A DNA stretch of 64,000 nucleotides, taken from positions 160,496-224,495 of the forward strand of contig NZ_RFFH01000011.1 in the NCBI RefSeq assembly GCF_003696265.1. Reading direction: 5' to 3'. A program made the position numbers and the translations under genes. Shown in pieces: positions 1 through 8,925 of this stretch. The notes below the pieces were generated by a model. The model was given only the letters and a program-made list of their open reading frames with translations, did not search any database and had not been told where the DNA came from. How positions within the stretch are numbered: the stretch's first letter is position 1; every line of letters starts with the position of its first letter. This DNA is from Nocardia stercoris. GTDB taxonomy: Bacteria; Actinomycetota; Actinomycetes; Mycobacteriales; Mycobacteriaceae.

Positions 1-1
1 C

Positions 2-919
2 GCCGTGCTGCACGCCTACCGGCTGGGCGGGCGAGTCCTGTGGGAGCGGCTACTGCGCACCTCGGCCGGGCACAGCACGGATACCTTGTCGCAGTTGGGA
101 TCCGATATGTGGCGGATAATCGACGACTACTCGGGTGCGGCGGCCGCCGCCTACGGCGATTACCTCGCCGACCAGGTACGCCACGTCGACGAGAAGCGCC
201 GCGAGCTGTTCCGGCGGCTGCTCAACGGCGACGCCGACGACCCCACCCAGCGGGACGTCGCCCGCGCCCTGCACCTGCCGCCGGTCGGGCGGTTCGTCGT
301 GGTCTACGCGGAGACCGCCGCCGACGGCACGCCCCCGTTGCCCGATATCGCGAACCGGCTGCGGCACGAATTCATCGAATCTCTGTGGATCACCGAAGTG
401 GGTGACTGTATCGGCCTGCTGAACCTGACTTCCGGCACTGCCGGCGAGCGCGCCCTGGCCCTGCTGAGCGAGCACGCCCGGGGCCGTATCGGACTGAGCC
501 GCACCTTCACCACCGCGGACCTGGCCGGTGCGGCACTGCGCGAAGCCGAACTGGCCGGCCGGTGCGCGCCACCGGGCGCCGCGACGGTCACCCGGTACGG
601 GGACGACGCGATCCCACAGTTGCTCGCCCATGCGCCGACCGCCGCCCGCGACCTCGCGGCCGGAATCCTCGGCGCCGTGCTCGATCTGCCTGCCGCGGAA
701 CGCGATTCGCTGCTCGACACGCTCAGCCTCTGGTTCGAGTGCGGTGGCGCCAACAGCGAGGTGGCGCGGCGACTGCACTATCACCGCAACACGATCCATA
801 TTCGCCTGCGGCGGCTCGAACACCTCACCGGCCGCACCTGCTCGAACCCCAGGGATGTAGCCGAACTGTATGTGGCACTGGCCGCCGCGCGGCAATCCGG
901 CTGCGGCGGAACGACATAG
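2..919 (+). CDS. PucR/CdaR-type transcriptional regulator, C-terminal part
   Basis: The reading frame is already open at the window edge, so this is the last 305 residues of a longer protein. The final 50 residues carry the PucR-family C-terminal helix-turn-helix: the stretch NSEVARRLHYHRNTIHIRLR followed by RLEHLTG is the family signature, in which a long recognition helix ends the protein. The middle part is the usual GGDEF-like/linker region of this family. Such proteins are cytoplasmic DNA-binding activators, often of purine, amino-acid or lipid metabolism, but the ligand cannot be read here because the N-terminal sensory part lies outside the window. It ends directly on a strong hairpin shared with the convergent downstream gene. 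Confidence 0.88.
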   Translation, partial: AVLHAYRLGGRVLWERLLRTSAGHSTDTLSQLGSDMWRIIDDYSGAAAAAYGDYLADQVRHVDEKRRELFRRLLNGDADDPTQRDVARALHLPPVGRFVVVYAETAADGTPPLPDIANRLRHEFIESLWITEVGDCIGLLNLTSGTAGERALALLSEHARGRIGLSRTFTTADLAGAALREAELAGRCAPPGAATVTRYGDDAIPQLLAHAPTAARDLAAGILGAVLDLPAAERDSLLDTLSLWFECGGANSEVARRLHYHRNTIHIRLRRLEHLTGRTCSNPRDVAELYVALAAARQSGCGGTT

Positions 920-950
920 GGGTCCGGGCCACAGTGGTGGCCCGGACCCC
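919..950. terminator. Bidirectional hairpin terminator
   Basis: A perfect stem of 13-14 bp (gggtccgggccac, loop agtg, gtggcccggaccc) sits between two convergent genes whose stops lie at 919 and 961. There is no U-tract, as is common for actinobacterial terminators. Confidence 0.8.
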
Positions 951-960
951 GGCCGTCGCC

Positions 961-1464
961 CTACTGAGCCGCGTCGGTGGTCGCCGGGACGCCGGTGTCG
1001 GTCGCGACGCCGGCGTCCGCACCGACCGGCTCCCGCAACGCGCCGAGAACCTGTCCGGCACCGGCGATCACGGCCGGGACACCCAGCACCGCGCCACCGA
1101 GGATCGCGCCGGTGCTGCCGACCACGGAGGCGCCGATCAAGCAGCCGCCGACCAGGCCGAGCGGTGTCCCGACGACGGTCGGCACCATGAGCGTGCCGCC
1201 GGTGAGCGCACCCAGCGGGCAACCGATGGCCGCGCCCGCGAGACCGCCCGCCATGCCGCCCACGGCGGTGGCCAGGCCGAGGGTCGTGGCGGCGTTACCG
1301 ATCGCGGCTTGGACGTCGCCCGCCTGGTCCACCGGTGCCGCGGCAGCGATCTCGGACGGCGCGGAACTGCCTCCCACCGGCGCCGCGCCGGCCGTCGTCG
1401 CCCCGGCGGCCACCACCCCCACCGCCAGCGCGGTACCCACCAGAACCTGTCCGACACTCTTCAT
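961..1464 (-). CDS. Secreted glycine/alanine-rich protein of unknown function
   Basis: This 167-residue protein begins with a clear Sec signal peptide (MKSVGQVLVGTALAVGVVAA, then cleavage near TTAGAAP). The mature part has a glycine-zipper-like central region with many G-x-x-x-G and A/G/V repeats and two cysteines (in IGCPLG and GGCLIG) that could pair after export. This resembles small exported hypothetical proteins common in Nocardia. The ATG start is backed by a GGAG box six bases upstream. A 12-bp palindrome, TGACCCGGGTCA, lies about 107 bases upstream of the start (1571-1582) and may be an operator. No enzymatic motif is visible. Confidence 0.75.
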   Translation of the reverse strand: MKSVGQVLVGTALAVGVVAAGATTAGAAPVGGSSAPSEIAAAAPVDQAGDVQAAIGNAATTLGLATAVGGMAGGLAGAAIGCPLGALTGGTLMVPTVVGTPLGLVGGCLIGASVVGSTGAILGGAVLGVPAVIAGAGQVLGALREPVGADAGVATDTGVPATTDAAQ

Positions 1465-1570
1465 TCCGTCTCCTTCTCACGTCCACCGACACCGAGATCC
1501 GGCCCGCGATACGCCGAATCGGCTCCCGGCCGGCATCTCTCACGTTGCGATGATCGTTCGCCGGGAACTA

Positions 1571-1582
1571 TGACCCGGGTCA
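1571..1582. promoter_or_regulatory. Palindrome upstream of secreted-protein gene
   Basis: TGACCCGGGTCA is a perfect 12-bp palindrome in the gene-free stretch upstream of the leftward secreted-protein gene. Its role as an operator is inferred only from symmetry and position. Confidence 0.3.
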
Positions 1583-2247
1583 CTCTCCGCGTCGATACTG
1601 CGGCCGGTGGCCGGTGCTTCGCGATGGGCGCCGGCTCATCGATCGGGCGCCGAATCGCGTGCGGGAGCACAACATGCGTGGAACCGCGCACGGGTGCCCA
1701 CCCGGCCGCTCGCACACGAACGATCGACTCCCAGGACTTCACCGCTGACTGCCATCGGGCGGCGATTCATGCTCAGCCGCAAGGGCTGTGATGCATCGAC
1801 GGCTCAGCGGACGGAAGTCACCCACGAAAGATGATGCCCGGCAACTGAACTCACACGCCCGGCGGCGAGTTCAAGTGCCGCGCCTGCTGCCGATCAGCCG
1901 AACAGGCCGTGGACGAACGGAACCGAGTCCGGCAGGGCTTCGCCGAGTATCACAGAGTCGCGCGGCCGCACCGGGCAACGCCACACGGGGACTCCGGAGC
2001 GCCCGGTACCGAAGCTTCGCAAGCATCCGGAGCGGACGACCTCGGCAACCCACACCGGGGTCGACCTGCCGCGCCAGGCACCGGCACTCGAACTCGATTG
2101 CATTTCGATTCGTGATCAATTTCCGGGCGTGCGTGTCGACCGATCGGGGAAGTGGTCGACTGTGGGTTCACGTTCTGCTACCTGCCCGCGGCCGGACCCG
2201 GCGGCCCACCTGGACATCGGATACGAAGTCGAAAGGTTGTGGACACG
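1583..2247. other. Gene-free stretch
   Basis: About 0.7 kb between the divergent secreted-protein gene and the HdeD-like gene holds no frame with recognisable protein character or a good ribosome binding site. Composition is less strongly biased by codon position than in neighbouring genes. It presumably includes the promoter of the downstream membrane protein; I see no repeat or RNA gene in it. Confidence 0.5.
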
Positions 2248-2865
2248 ATGGCGCTGACGAACTCCCTGGAAGCACCGCTGCGGCGATTCGGCGAGAGTGC
2301 GTGGAAGTGGACGCTCGGGTTCGGCCTCGTGGCCGTGGCACTCGGGGTCGTGATCCTGGTCTGGCCGGACACGACGACCCGGGTGGTCGGCGTCCTGTTC
2401 GGCATCTACCTGATCGTTTCCGCGTTCGCCGCGCTCGCACTCGGACTGGTCGCGCCGATGCCGGTGCTGGCCCGCATGCTCGCGCTGCTCGCCGCGGTGG
2501 CGTTCGGCATCCTCGGCGTGCTGTGTTTCCGCAGCGAACTGCAATCGCTATGGCTGCTGGCGCTCGTGCTGGGCATCGGCTGGATCGCCGGCGGGCTCGC
2601 CGAGATCTTCCGGGGCCTGTTCTTCGGCTGGACCTACGCCGGATGGTCGGTGCTGGGCGGAATCGTGCTGGTGGTGGCCGGAATCGTGTTGCTGGTGTAC
2701 CCGATCCACTCCATCACCGTGCTCGTGGTGGTCGTCGGAATCGTGTTGATCGTCGACGGAATCGCCGACGTCATCGGCGCGTTCGCCCTGCGTGGTGCCA
2801 TGAAGGAGGTTCTCGCCAAGATCTCCACGTGGAACGACAAACTCGCCGGTCTGGGATTCGACTGA
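2248..2865 (+). CDS. HdeD/DUF308-type integral membrane protein
   Basis: The 205-residue product is made almost wholly of hydrophobic helices: about six membrane segments arranged as three similar pairs, which is the DUF308 (HdeD-like) pattern seen in acid-stress membrane proteins. Conserved features include the short charged N-terminus (LRRFGES), LVWPDTTTRVVGVLFGIYLI and the repeat-like IVLLVYPIHSITVLVVVVGI. The ATG at 2248 is preceded by GAAAGG at 2231; an in-frame GTG nine bases earlier is too close to that box. In Enterobacteria HdeD is linked to acid resistance; in actinomycetes the function is unknown. Confidence 0.85.
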   Translation: MALTNSLEAPLRRFGESAWKWTLGFGLVAVALGVVILVWPDTTTRVVGVLFGIYLIVSAFAALALGLVAPMPVLARMLALLAAVAFGILGVLCFRSELQSLWLLALVLGIGWIAGGLAEIFRGLFFGWTYAGWSVLGGIVLVVAGIVLLVYPIHSITVLVVVVGIVLIVDGIADVIGAFALRGAMKEVLAKISTWNDKLAGLGFD

Positions 2866-3031
2866 CCGGGGCACGCCCGTGTTCTGCGACCGGCGCAACC
2901 CTGACCGGATCACCGCCGGACTGCGCGCCCAGCTGGAACGTTCGGCGACATTCGACCGCACCCTCGATCTCGAGGCCGCACTGCGCACCTACCTGACCGA
3001 TCGGGCACCCGGCCGCGACCGCGGCCACCAC

Positions 3032-3069
3032 GCGGGCCGGCTCGTCCCGAATACGGACGGCCGGCCCGC
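3032..3069. terminator. Hairpin after the HdeD-like gene
   Basis: Arms gcgggccggc and gccggcccgc (10 bp) enclose an 18-base loop that itself contains a cgtcc/ggacg stem. It lies about 170 bases after the membrane-protein stop and is a plausible terminator. Confidence 0.45.
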
Positions 3070-3132
3070 GCTACTCCTCCCCTGCGGTGGCGCCCCGCCA
3101 CCACCCCCGACCCCTGCACGAAAGACGAACCC

Positions 3133-3657
3133 ATGCCCGTCGCCACTCCCCACGACCTCACACCCGGCATCTGGCCGCTGAACAAGCGCCGCTCCGCGGT
3201 GAACTTCACGACCCACCATATGAAGGTCTCCAAGGTCAACGGCCAATTCACCACGTTCACAGCCGAATTCACCGTCCACGACGACAGTCTGGCCACCGCA
3301 ACCGCCACGATCGAGCTGGACTCGATGGACACCGGCAGCGCGACCCGCGACGCCGCCGTATGGGCGGCCAACCTGCTCGACGTCAAGCAGTAGCGACGCC
3401 GGCCTTCCGGTCCGAGCCGTTCCCGGTCGGCCCGCGCTTCCAGGTGACCGGCGAGGTCACCCTGGCCGGCGTGACCCGGCCGCTGACCCTCGAGGTCACC
3501 GTGCGCGGCCTGCGCGCCGGCTCGGACAAGCTCCGGTTCACCGCGACCGGCACGATTCTGCGCAGCGATTTCCGGGTGGCGGCGGGTGTGCCGAACGCCA
3601 TGCTCAGCGACAAATTCGACATCGAACTCGATATCGAGGTGACCGCGCCGCAGTTAA
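3133..3657 (+). pseudogene. YceI-family protein gene broken by a frameshift
   Basis: The first frame encodes 86 residues typical of the YceI lipid-binding lipocalin-like family: PGIWPLNKRRSAVNF, HHMKVSKVNGQFTTFTAEF, and LDSMDTGSATRDAAVWAANL ending in DVKQ and a TAG stop at 3391. From 3393 the family continues in another frame: ATPAFRSE, then FQVTGEVTLAGVTRPLTLEV and DKFDIELDIEVTAPQ. Reading TA as TAC would give DVKQYATPAFRSE, restoring the conserved tyrosine and one open frame, so a single missing base explains the break. The second frame runs on past the expected end without a stop soon after the homology. It is either a recent pseudogene or a sequencing error. Confidence 0.8.
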
Positions 3658-3720
3658 ACCCGCTGCGGTGGGCCGCAGCGACTGTGCGGCTGCCGATCGT
3701 AGCCGACAATCGAACAATCG

Positions 3721-3753
3721 GAAATCTCCGACCGCATCGCGGTCGGAGATTTC
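3721..3753. terminator. Strong rho-independent terminator
   Basis: A perfect 15-bp stem (gaaatctccgaccgc / gcggtcggagatttc) with a three-base loop is followed by the AT-rich tract ttatatt, the classic intrinsic terminator form. It closes the yceI pseudogene region. Confidence 0.85.
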
Positions 3754-4030
3754 TTATATTGCGGTTCCTCGAAAGCAACAACGCTCGCGCGTCGCGGTCT
3801 TCATACGAATGTGTTTCTCGGCGTTGGTCGCACTGTCCGATGGCCCGGGCAGCTGGATTCAAATCCCCTCGGCACTGGACTGCGGTGATTTTCGTCCGGC
3901 ACACCGGATGGGGACCGACGTTTCGATATGCACCGGGCGGCGATCTGAACTCCGCCGCGCATGGCATGGTCCCTTATTCCGGCGCGATAAGGCGGGGACT
4001 GGAGAACCCGATCCCCGCCCTCGACGTTGT
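3754..4030. other. Intergenic stretch, no gene seen
   Basis: Together with 3658-3720 this makes about 340 bases without a gene. A short segment near 3855-3875 (ggattcaaatcc) resembles a tRNA T-arm, but no acceptor stem, D-arm or anticodon arm could be assembled around it. Confidence 0.4.
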
Positions 4031-4438
4031 TCAGCGGAAGTCGCCGTCCGGGTCGAGCTCCGCCCGTATGGACCGGTCGTTGTCGGCCAGCACCGCCCGG
4101 ACCTTCGTAACCGCGACCGCGGCCGCCGCGACCGTCGCCGCCCGCCGGATCCAGCGGCCGCGCGAACGCACGCGGCCCGGCCCGGGCACGACGGTCATCG
4201 TCGGCAGCGCCGGTGCCGCCGCAGCGGCGTAATGCACCATCGGCGCGTAGGCCCGGCGGCTGACCAATTCCCGGGCCGCGGCCGCCGCCAGCATGATGCC
4301 CAGTGCCTGAAGGTCTTTCGCGGGCGCCGACTCCACCCGGTTGCCGCGGTGCACCTCGGGTGCGCGGAAGGTGCGGACCAGATCGACCACGGCGGCGGTG
4401 GCGACCTGAGCCTTGGATGTCGTTGCGGGCGAGATCAT
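4031..4438 (-). CDS. Small alanine-rich protein, coupled to MFS transporter
   Basis: The 135-residue protein is not recognised. It has a predicted amphipathic/alanine-rich centre (GIMLAAAAARELVSRRAYAP), a weakly hydrophobic segment (AATVAAAAVAVTKVRAVLA) and an acidic tail. Its ATG overlaps the stop of the upstream MFS gene in an ATGA arrangement, so translation is very probably coupled and the product may work with that transporter. There is no signal peptide. It is the last gene of a three-gene leftward operon whose promoter carries the candidate operator at 7176-7192. Confidence 0.7.
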   Translation of the reverse strand: MISPATTSKAQVATAAVVDLVRTFRAPEVHRGNRVESAPAKDLQALGIMLAAAAARELVSRRAYAPMVHYAAAAAPALPTMTVVPGPGRVRSRGRWIRRAATVAAAAVAVTKVRAVLADNDRSIRAELDPDGDFR

Positions 4439-5910
4439 GTGAGTACTCCTGTCTGACGAAGAACGGCGACGAACGCCTTGTGGCTGCGCCGGTGCGCGAC
4501 CAGCACGATGACCAGGACCGCGAGCGCACAGGCCAGGGTGCACACGTAGGAGTCCACGTAGGCCGCTTCGGGTGCCTGGCCGGTGACCGGGTCCGGCGAG
4601 GCCAGCAGCAACGCGCTGACCAGGGCCGAACCGAACGCGATGCCGATGGCCATGCAGGTTCCCACCAGCCCGGCCGCCATCCCTGCCTTGCGTTCGGGCA
4701 CCAGGAACTGCGGCACCGCGAAAGCGCCGCTGTATCCGGCCCGGCTGCCCAGCCCGATCAGGCCGGCGCCGATCAGATACGCCCAGATGTGCCGGTGGTC
4801 GACGGTCAGCACGGCCACCCCGACCGCGGAGACGGCGGCACCGGCCAGCAGGACCACTCCGGGGCGGCCCTTGGCGACCCGCTGCTCGGCGGCCTTGCCG
4901 GAGATGAACATCGTGAGCGCGAACGGGAGCATCAGCAGTCCGGTGCCGAACGCGTCGTAACCGAGGCCGTAACCGGTCTGCGCCGGGTCAGCCTGGGTGT
5001 AGTAGGTCACCGAGAGCAGGAATCCGGCGTCGATCGCACCGAACAGCCCCGCCGCCCAGCAAGCGACCTTGGCGTAGGGCATCTTCAGGATCGCCAGATC
5101 GAATACCGGTGCAGCCGAACGGCGTTCGAACCGCCGCCAGGTGAAGTAGCCGGCCAGGCCCAGCACCAGCGGGATCAGCACCGCGTCGCCCCACAGCAGC
5201 CCCTGGGTCAGGGTCAGCAGGATCGCGGTCAGCCAGGCGATCATCCAAAGCGTGCCGAATACCCCTGGCGCGCCTGCACTTTCGGGATCGGCCCGAGGAA
5301 CCGCCAGCACGAGTGCGACCGTGGTCGCCACGAACACCGCGGCCATGATGAAGAAGAACGTCGGCACCGACAGGAAGCGCACGGTGAGCCCGCCGCCGAG
5401 CATGCCGGCGACCACCCCACCGCCGGTGGCCATGATCAGCACACTCACTGCGGTCGAGACCCGGCCACCGGACAGATGCCGGCGCAGGAAGCCCAGCGGC
5501 AGCAGCTGGGCGGAGCTGCCGAAGCCCAGCAGTGCCGCGCCGGCCAGCACCGCCGGATAGGTGTAGACGACCGCGGGAATCAGCGCGCCCAGGGTCAGTA
5601 CGCCACCGGCGAGCACCGCGGTCGGCCGGTCGCTGAGCACGTCGGCCAGCCGCGGCAGCAGGATGAAGCCGGCACCGCCGCCGAGGGTCAGCGCGGTGAA
5701 GATCCAGGTCTCACTCGCCGAGTCGAGCCCGAGCTGATCCTTCATCAGCGGCAACAGCGGCGGCAGCATGAACAGCACCGCGTTGGTCACCGTCGCCAGC
5801 AGGGCGGCCACGGCGATCAGCGCGAACCGCCGCCGAGCCGGGGTCGGCACCGGATCCAGCAGCGACTCGATGTCGAAGCCGGCGTGTGTCTTTCGAGTCA
5901 CCGTCCGCAT
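4435..5910 (-). CDS. MFS transporter (drug/metabolite exporter type)
   Basis: At 491 residues with about 12-14 hydrophobic helices this is a major facilitator superfamily permease. The motif-A-like loop appears as GGGAGFILLPRLADVLSDRP between the second and third helices, and the second half starts after a central cytoplasmic linker (RRFERRSAAPVFDL). The form resembles proton-driven exporters of small organic molecules. The ATG at 5910 lies two bases after the stop of the saccharopine-dehydrogenase-like gene, and its stop overlaps the next start, giving a tight operon. Substrate is unknown; the context suggests the compound handled by the monooxygenase/amine oxidase genes nearby. Confidence 0.88.
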   Translation of the reverse strand: MRTVTRKTHAGFDIESLLDPVPTPARRRFALIAVAALLATVTNAVLFMLPPLLPLMKDQLGLDSASETWIFTALTLGGGAGFILLPRLADVLSDRPTAVLAGGVLTLGALIPAVVYTYPAVLAGAALLGFGSSAQLLPLGFLRRHLSGGRVSTAVSVLIMATGGGVVAGMLGGGLTVRFLSVPTFFFIMAAVFVATTVALVLAVPRADPESAGAPGVFGTLWMIAWLTAILLTLTQGLLWGDAVLIPLVLGLAGYFTWRRFERRSAAPVFDLAILKMPYAKVACWAAGLFGAIDAGFLLSVTYYTQADPAQTGYGLGYDAFGTGLLMLPFALTMFISGKAAEQRVAKGRPGVVLLAGAAVSAVGVAVLTVDHRHIWAYLIGAGLIGLGSRAGYSGAFAVPQFLVPERKAGMAAGLVGTCMAIGIAFGSALVSALLLASPDPVTGQAPEAAYVDSYVCTLACALAVLVIVLVAHRRSHKAFVAVLRQTGVLT

Positions 5911-5912
5911 CG

Positions 5913-7160
5913 TCAGACCCGCTCGACGATTTCGTGCCGGGGGGTGCCGACCGCGACGAGCGCGTCGTAGAAGGCCTTGGGCTCGGCCCAGTCCTCCGGG
6001 GCGAACGCACCGGCCCGCTGTCCGGCCTGGTCGAGCGCCATCACCATGAACGCGGCGCAGGCGGTGCCCGTGATCGTGGCCATGTTCCGCATCAGATAGG
6101 TGTGCGGCCCCGAGTCGGGGGTGCGCCGGATCGCGGTGTGCGGCAGACCGTCCTTGACCCCGTAGACGCGGGCGGCCAGGCCACCGCGCCAAGTGTAGGT
6201 CCGGCCGACGGCGCTGCGGCCGAGGAACTTCGCGATCTCGCCGACATTGCTCTGTTCCTTGCGCAGCAGGCCGTACAGACCGCGCGCGCTGGCCTTCAGC
6301 CCGCCGACGTTGCCGATCTTGTTGTCGAACAGGGCCATGATGTAGTCGATGGCCTCCTCGACGGTCAGTTCGCGCTTGTGCACCGCGGTGGCGAGGCCCC
6401 GGATGATGCCGTTGAACGGCGCCGGGTCCAGGCCACCGATGACGCGGATCCGGTCGGCCTGGGGGAATCGGCGCGGCATGGTGACCGATTCCGGATGCGC
6501 GGTCTCGTAGAGCGTGATGTCACCGAGCGGTCCGCCCATGGGCGCCAGGCCGGTCTCCACGTAGCTCTCGTGGATGACGCGGCGCCCACCCTCCCAGGTG
6601 TGGCAGTCGCCGGCGGAGATGTGCAGCATGTGCTCCAGCACGGCGCGCCCGACGTTGGGACGTTCGTCGCCGACGGCCCAGTACATGTCGATCCGCTCGA
6701 TCTCGTCGAGTTCGGCGGCAGCGTCCACCGCCAGCACGTTGGACATGCCGGGCGAGGCGCCGCAGCCGATGTACATCGCGATGCCCGCCGCGCGCGCCCG
6801 CTCGTGCAGCGACAGCGCGTGCTCGGTGCTCTCGACGTCGTCGTCGAAGTCCAGGTAGGGCACCCGGGCCGCCAGGCATGCCTCGACCACCGGGGACGAG
6901 GTGCGCATGTACGGGCCGGCGCCCAGCACGACCAGCGACGCACCGGTCACCAGTTCCAGCAGCCCTTGCTCGTCGTAGAGGTCGACCTGCTCGACCGAGG
7001 CGCGGCCTGGCGGGAGCGTGCGCACCAGCTTGTGCAGCACGTTCGGCCGGATATCGGCCAGGGTCAGATGCCAGTCGCCCGGGGCCTTCGCGAAGCGCTG
7101 GACGGCCAGACGGCACATCTCGCCCGCGGCACCGATGAAAACGACCTTTTGTGCAGTCAT
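5913..7160 (-). CDS. Saccharopine dehydrogenase-like NAD(P)-dependent oxidoreductase
   Basis: The 415-residue protein opens with a Rossmann fold (VVFIGAAGEMCRLAVQRF; GxxGxxG-like G-A-A-G-E-M) and continues with ASLVVLGAGPYMRTSSPVVE and YLDFDDD, the pattern of saccharopine-dehydrogenase family members that act on amino-acid-like or acyl substrates rather than true lysine metabolism. The ATG has an AGGAG box five bases upstream. It is the first gene of a leftward operon with the MFS transporter and the small alanine-rich protein, and diverges from the monooxygenase operon across a 179-base promoter region. The precise substrate cannot be inferred. Confidence 0.82.
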   Translation of the reverse strand: MTAQKVVFIGAAGEMCRLAVQRFAKAPGDWHLTLADIRPNVLHKLVRTLPPGRASVEQVDLYDEQGLLELVTGASLVVLGAGPYMRTSSPVVEACLAARVPYLDFDDDVESTEHALSLHERARAAGIAMYIGCGASPGMSNVLAVDAAAELDEIERIDMYWAVGDERPNVGRAVLEHMLHISAGDCHTWEGGRRVIHESYVETGLAPMGGPLGDITLYETAHPESVTMPRRFPQADRIRVIGGLDPAPFNGIIRGLATAVHKRELTVEEAIDYIMALFDNKIGNVGGLKASARGLYGLLRKEQSNVGEIAKFLGRSAVGRTYTWRGGLAARVYGVKDGLPHTAIRRTPDSGPHTYLMRNMATITGTACAAFMVMALDQAGQRAGAFAPEDWAEPKAFYDALVAVGTPRHEIVERV

Positions 7161-7175
7161 GCGATCTCCTGTGAA

Positions 7176-7192
7176 CTCAATCTCAAGTCGAG
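7176..7192. promoter_or_regulatory. Candidate operator A (TetR-type, 17 bp)
   Basis: CTCAATCTCAAGTCGAG is an imperfect inverted repeat (five-base arms, seven-base spacer) 15 bases upstream of the saccharopine-dehydrogenase-like start. It agrees with the other two sites (7309-7325 and 10614-10630) at 12 of 17 consensus positions. Confidence 0.5.
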
Positions 7193-7308
7193 TTCGATTC
7201 TTAGGCGCGCTCCGACCTTTGTCAATAGGCCCGCTAGCGCCAATCGAGGAGGTTTGTCAACAGTTTGTAAACACCTTGACGAGAGATGTTGCACACCACA
7301 TACTCGAC

Positions 7309-7325
7309 TTCGAATCCATATCGAA
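7309..7325. promoter_or_regulatory. Candidate operator B (TetR-type, 17 bp)
   Basis: TTCGAATCCATATCGAA is an inverted repeat with five-base perfect arms and a seven-base centre, immediately upstream of the ribosome binding site of the monooxygenase gene. Its reverse complement differs from the site at 10614 at three positions, two of which are compensating changes in the outer arm pair. Confidence 0.6.
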
Positions 7326-7339
7326 TTTAGGAGCTGTAC

Positions 7340-8920
7340 ATGACGTCCTCCCTGTTCAGGGGCCGCAAGAGCGGCGCCTCCGGCGGATCCGCGGACAGTG
7401 GTTCACATCACGTGGACGTCCTGGTCATCGGCGCGGGCATCTCCGGCATCAGCGCGGCGCATCACCTGCACTGCACCCGCCCCGGCACCTCGATCACGGT
7501 CCTGGAGGCCCGCGACGAGGTCGGCGGCACCTGGACCTTCTTCAAGTACCCGGGCCTGCGATCGGACTCGGACATGGCGACCTACGGGTTCGGCTTCAAG
7601 CAGTGGACCAGCCCGCTCACCATCGCCCAGGGACCCTATATCGCCGAGTACCTGCGCAAGACGGTCGAGGACTGCGGCCTGCGCGACACGATCCAGTTCG
7701 GCCGGACCGTCACCTCGGCAGCTTTCGACAGCACGACCGGCCGGTGGACCGTGCGCGCGAGCACCCGCAACGGCCGCACCGCGACCTATACCGCGAAATT
7801 CCTGTACATCTCCACCGGCTACTACGACTACAAGTCGGCGTACACCCCCGACTTCCCCGGCATCGAGGACTTCAAGGGCACGGTCGTGCACCCGCAGTTC
7901 TGGCCCGAGGACCTGGTCTACACCGACAAGGAGGTCGTGGTCATCGGCAGCGGCGCCACCGCCATCACCCTGCTGCCGGCCATGGCACCGCTGACCAAGC
8001 ACATCACGATGCTGCAGCGCTCGCCCAGCTACATCCTCAACCTGCCCAGCATCGACATTTCGGCGCACTACCTGAACAAGGTCCTCGGCCAGGACCGGGC
8101 CGCGCGGGTCATCCGCCGCAAGAACATCGCCTTCACCCGCGCGCTCTACAAGGTGAGCAAGCGCGCGCCCCGTCTGGCGCGCAAGCTGCTCACCGCGCAG
8201 GTGCGGGCCCAGCTGCCCGCCCACGTCGACGCCGCCACCCACTTCGCGCCGAAGTACAACCCGTGGGAACAGCGGCTGTGTATCGCCCCGGGCGGCGACC
8301 TGTTCGACACTCTCGGCTCGGACCGAGCCTCGATCGTCACCGACCACATCGAGCGGTTCACCGCGACCGGGATCCGGCTGCGGTCGGGCCAGCAGCTCGA
8401 CGCGGACATCGTGGTCACCGCGACCGGGCTCAACATGCTCGCCTTCGGCGGCATGAAGATCAGCGTCGACGGCGAAGAAGTGAACGTCGCCGACCGGTAC
8501 GCCTTCAAGGCCATGATGCTGTCCGGCGTCCCGAATCTGGCCTTCGCCGTGGGCTACAGCAATATCTCGTGGACCCTCAAGGTCGAACTGGCCGCCCAGC
8601 ACTTCTGCCGAGTGCTGGACTTCATGGACGCCTACGGTCACGACACCTTCGTCCCGATCCCGGACAACCCCGGCATGGAGCGGCGACCGATCCTGGACCT
8701 GAAGGCCGGGTACGTCCAGCGCCGGATCGGGACCTTCCCGCACGCCGGCGACGAGGGTCCCTGGACGCTCGAACACGCCTACGAGCTCGATCTCGAGCGC
8801 TTGGGGAACGGGCCGGTGGCCGACCCCGAACTGCACTTCGGCACCGTCGGCGCGCAGCTGCCGCCCCGGTCCACCACCCGCCGCCGCCCGGCCGCGCTCG
8901 AGACCGCGAAAGCGAAGTGA
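7340..8920 (+). CDS. EthA-like Baeyer-Villiger flavin monooxygenase
   Basis: This 526-residue enzyme matches the class-B flavin monooxygenases. The FAD-binding GAGISG lies at residues 31-36, VGGTW at 61-65, the Baeyer-Villiger fingerprint at about 178-191 in the EthA form (FKGTVVHPQFWPED), and the NADPH-binding GSGATA at 203-208. Segments such as FERTATGIRL-like ERFTATGIRL and YNPWEQRLC follow mycobacterial EthA closely. Such enzymes insert oxygen next to a ketone to give an ester or lactone, and can oxidise sulphur compounds. The ATG is preceded by AGGAG. It heads an operon with an alpha/beta hydrolase, which could cleave the ester product, and a TetR regulator. Confidence 0.9.
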   Translation: MTSSLFRGRKSGASGGSADSGSHHVDVLVIGAGISGISAAHHLHCTRPGTSITVLEARDEVGGTWTFFKYPGLRSDSDMATYGFGFKQWTSPLTIAQGPYIAEYLRKTVEDCGLRDTIQFGRTVTSAAFDSTTGRWTVRASTRNGRTATYTAKFLYISTGYYDYKSAYTPDFPGIEDFKGTVVHPQFWPEDLVYTDKEVVVIGSGATAITLLPAMAPLTKHITMLQRSPSYILNLPSIDISAHYLNKVLGQDRAARVIRRKNIAFTRALYKVSKRAPRLARKLLTAQVRAQLPAHVDAATHFAPKYNPWEQRLCIAPGGDLFDTLGSDRASIVTDHIERFTATGIRLRSGQQLDADIVVTATGLNMLAFGGMKISVDGEEVNVADRYAFKAMMLSGVPNLAFAVGYSNISWTLKVELAAQHFCRVLDFMDAYGHDTFVPIPDNPGMERRPILDLKAGYVQRRIGTFPHAGDEGPWTLEHAYELDLERLGNGPVADPELHFGTVGAQLPPRSTTRRRPAALETAKAK

Positions 8921-8925
8921 CCATC

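Noticed and set aside
2879..3181. 100-codon frame starting with GTG just after the HdeD-like gene
   Set aside because: The second half is proline- and arginine-rich noise, it runs through a hairpin and into the yceI start, and no family is recognisable.
3840..3885. tRNA-like segment with ggattcaaatcc
   Set aside because: Only a T-arm-like hairpin is present; no acceptor, D or anticodon arms could be paired.
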